From contig OX328125.1 in NCBI GenBank assembly GCA_946811695.1, positions 111,265,967-111,329,966 on the forward strand: a DNA stretch of 64,000 nucleotides, in the 5' to 3' direction. The position numbers and the translations under genes are program-made. Each line of letters opens with the position of its first letter. Position 1 is the first letter of the stretch. This stretch comes from Gonocerus acuteangulatus (lineage: Eukaryota > Arthropoda > Insecta > Hemiptera > Coreidae). Below, in pieces: positions 61,902 through 64,000 of this stretch. Under the pieces are notes generated by a model. The model made no database searches and had not been told where the DNA came from. It saw only the letters and a list, made by a program, of their open reading frames with translations.

Positions 61902-62450
61902 CTTCTCTAGGAGTAGCTTCAAAGGTCCGATGAGACCCAACTCTACAGCTAGATGTACAGGAGTTCGCTTCATGTCGTCCGGAGCGTTGACTAGAACGCT
62001 CAGATCGCTCAGAGGACTGTTGAGTATCTCTTCCAGGGCGTGAAGGTCCGACTGCTCTACGAGGACGTGAAGTTGCGTCTTCTTCACGACCCGATTCTCT
62101 GTGAACTTCGCGCCGCCTTTGATCAAGCTTTGGAATGTGCTGACCACATTGTTTGCCGCTTCGCTGATGGTTTTCCTACGTCCAGATCGCTCCGGAGTCC
62201 CGTCCCCCGTTGCTAATACTTCGAACTCTTCGTCGTCTTCAGGGCTGTAGACAGCAGGAGCTGCTGCGGATATTATGGTACCTGGGATTGTCGGGTCCGC
62301 ATAAAGGCCGGCCACGTCCAGAGGGTTCAAGCCGTCCTTATCAGTGATATCTATTCGCGCCTTTTTGCTTATCAGATAATCCACGATGTTTATCAGACTC
62401 TGTTTCGCAGCGATGTGCAGTGCTGTGCTTCCTTCCGTCACAGGCATAAG
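61902..62450 (-). CDS. TRPA-family channel, first exon visible in window (ankyrin)
   Basis: 183 codons; acceptor TTTGTCTCGTTTCAG|CTT and donor GAGAAG|GTTGGT, phase 0 at both ends. Starts mid-protein with EGSTALHIAAKQSLINIVDY and DKDGLNPLDVAGLYAD, then an insertion of about 60 residues rich in acidic and Ser/Thr residues (PEDDEEFEVL; RSGRRKTISEAAN), then TQLHVLVEQSDLHALEEILN and KRTPVHLAVELGLIGPLKLL. The RRKTIS stretch looks like a basophilic kinase site. An ATG upstream in the intron is not a credible start because it precedes a polypyrimidine tract and AG. The N-terminal exons must lie beyond 64000. Confidence 0.87.
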
Positions 62451-62855
62451 CTGAAACGAGACAAAAAAAACTATAATAGTCAATTTATCAAAAAAGAAAT
62501 AAATCAAGGTCAAGAAACAATAATAATAACAAATAACGCACATAATATGTGCGACATATTATGTCGAAGATTCTCATACTAAAACGATTCATAATCTGGC
62601 GCCCAACTTGAGGACGAACAAGGAACATTAAAGCTCAATTTTAGAAAAAAGGAAAAGTTTTGAGATTATTATTTTATCTAAAAAAAAAAATCCACTATAT
62701 GCATAGAAACATTATTAAATGGTCTCTATTATTATTTATAAGCACAAATATTTATAAATATATTCTGTTCACTCTAGCTGGATGGATAATGGACTGATTT
62801 TAATAAATTACAAACATTATAGTCACCTGGTATTGAAGGTGTCACAAAATATTTC

Positions 62856-62893
62856 GCCGACGTTTCGCTAGTCTTACTGCCAGCGTCCTCAGG
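62856..62893 (-). ncRNA. Hammerhead-like motif (Penelope type)
   Basis: Minus strand: CCTGAGGA, a helix II with GCTGG/CTAGC (one G-T pair), then GAAACGTCGG. CUGANGA tolerates G at the variable position. Same layout as 5701-5740. Confidence 0.55.
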
Positions 62894-63019
62894 GCTTAGT
62901 CTGAGAACCAGATATGCCGTACAGTGGTTCTGTGAGGGAAAAACCTCAAAACCGAAGGTATTCAATTACATTTTGATCTAACATTTAGTAGAACCTAATT
63001 TGTTGTAGAATACTGAAAA

Positions 63020-63240
63020 GGCATGAACACAAAACCTCTTTTTGTTGACGGTTTTCACACCGAGTAAAAATTTCAGTTTATAGTGAAAAGTAAAACAATG
63101 TTTTATACCACTTATTTTATTCCTAAAAAGTTGGTATTACCCAGAAAGTTTCGTGTGTATATGTAGTTTTTAAAGAATTTTCGTTTTATCCAAAATGTAC
63201 CATGAACTTGGTGCATTTAGGTTGTGAAAATATCTGTATT
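63020..63240 (-). repeat. Dispersed repeat, inverted partner of 2955-3175
   Basis: Contains ACTTGGTGCATTTAGGTTGT and AAAATTTCAGTTTATAG; matches the left-end copy over about 200 bp with scattered differences. Confidence 0.6.
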
Positions 63241-64000
63241 CATACTCAGTTATCCTTAGCTTTTTGGAGTAGAAATAAAAAGCGGTACTTAGCTATGGTC
63301 TCCGTATAGTTTTGCCTAAAAGTGCACGTTCTGAAGTTAGTGTCCAATAAATTTCATCGCCGTACTCGGCCGTATAAGTTCACAGCCTAATAAAATGAAT
63401 TGATGCGGTTATTTCACGAAAATCTAGTTATTATGTTCTGTAGAGAGTTGTTGAACAGTTTGTGATATCAAGTAACTTAACATTAACAGTGAGATAAAAC
63501 TAATAGCTCGTTTGAAACTGTCAATATTTATCCGTTACAAGCGAAAATTGTAATGAAGTTGAATACGTCGAGACCATTTAACTCTATTACATTGTTTGTT
63601 AATTTATTCAAATAAGGACTAGAAAATACATTTTGAAATATACATATCTCTACAAATTGAGTAAAATATGACATTTTCATATTGAATGCTTGCTATTCTT
63701 TACGGTTTTTGCAATATAAACCCCTTTTATCTCCCAAAATAATTATTCTGGCGAATTAGCAGCGGTCTCATTCGACTAGACACAAAAACGTACTTCAAAA
63801 ATGACCCAGAAATCAGAAAGATTCAAGTACCTACAGGTCTTTTTTTAAAAAAATCAAACGTTTGGCACCAATTTTCACCGGTAACCCCCCCCCCCCCCCA
63901 AAAAAAATTCTATTCGTACTTGAAAGGGAATCTACAAACTTAGCGCAATAATTATAAATGCCATTAATAATTCATTTCTTGATGATGTAATATTATTGTA

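Larger units (their letters stand above)
62451..64000 (-). other. Upstream intron of the TRPA gene (to window edge)
   Basis: No further ankyrin exon is recognisable. It contains a hammerhead-like motif and a dispersed repeat; 63240-64000 has nothing I can assign except a C10-14/A run at 63885-63907. Confidence 0.55.

Noticed and set aside
61833..62543. Start codon at 62543 for the ankyrin exon
   Set aside because: The first ~30 codons are hydrophobic intron sequence ending in a polypyrimidine tract and AG; the exon begins at 62450.

Overview
This is a repeat-saturated, AT-rich eukaryotic window. The 3' part of a spliced TRPA-type channel gene, several non-LTR retroelement clades, Helitrons, fold-back DNA transposons, tRNA- and 5S-derived SINEs and hammerhead-like motifs of the Penelope type all point to an arthropod, most likely an insect. 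I cannot name the species. Nothing looks bacterial, and there is no operon or CRISPR array.

Layout. 1-16.4 kb is a nest of decayed elements. The main family (called H1 here) has a 5' end carrying TTAGCGCGGTTCC, a body that often contains (TA)n, and a 3' hairpin ending GGAACCGCGCTAA. This stretch also holds a G-rich 20-bp minisatellite, an 18-bp minisatellite, a Penelope-like hammerhead motif, a 1-kb palindromic element and a non-LTR retroelement whose RNase H region carries nine 92-bp tandem copies. 15.3-16.4 kb is the first copy of a second family of the same design (H2: 5' AGTCCGTCACGCAGG, 3' hairpin ending GGAAAGTGCTAA). 16.7-17.5 kb is a decayed gag-like ORF1. 17.7-18.7 kb is a hAT-type fold-back element.

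20.4-35.8 kb is the most striking block. A second non-LTR retroelement has had a 56-bp piece of its RNase H coding sequence amplified to about 228 units in four arrays. The arrays are separated by four near-identical ~650-bp copies of the upstream retroelement sequence and (TA)n. The other half of the RNase H domain resumes at 35834. 36.2-37.75 kb is a hAT fold-back element packed with CCGGAAGTG-like motifs. 37.9-44.6 kb holds more H2 copies and a Helitron whose 3' terminus is repeated four times. 44.6-52 kb holds SINEs, a 70-bp minisatellite, a Foldback-like element with a 9-bp target duplication, and a 3-kb-spaced inverted duplication.

52.4-62.45 kb (minus strand) is the only convincing host gene: five exons of a TRPA-family cation channel (ankyrin repeats, six membrane segments, pore, C-terminal coil). 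The 5' exons lie beyond the right edge. Every intron seen is phase 0. The introns contain a 5S-derived SINE, a tRNA-SINE inside a fold-back element, Penelope-type motifs and an RTE-like reverse transcriptase flanked by unusually long (~224 bp) direct repeats. All annotations come from reading the sequence; no database search was run.
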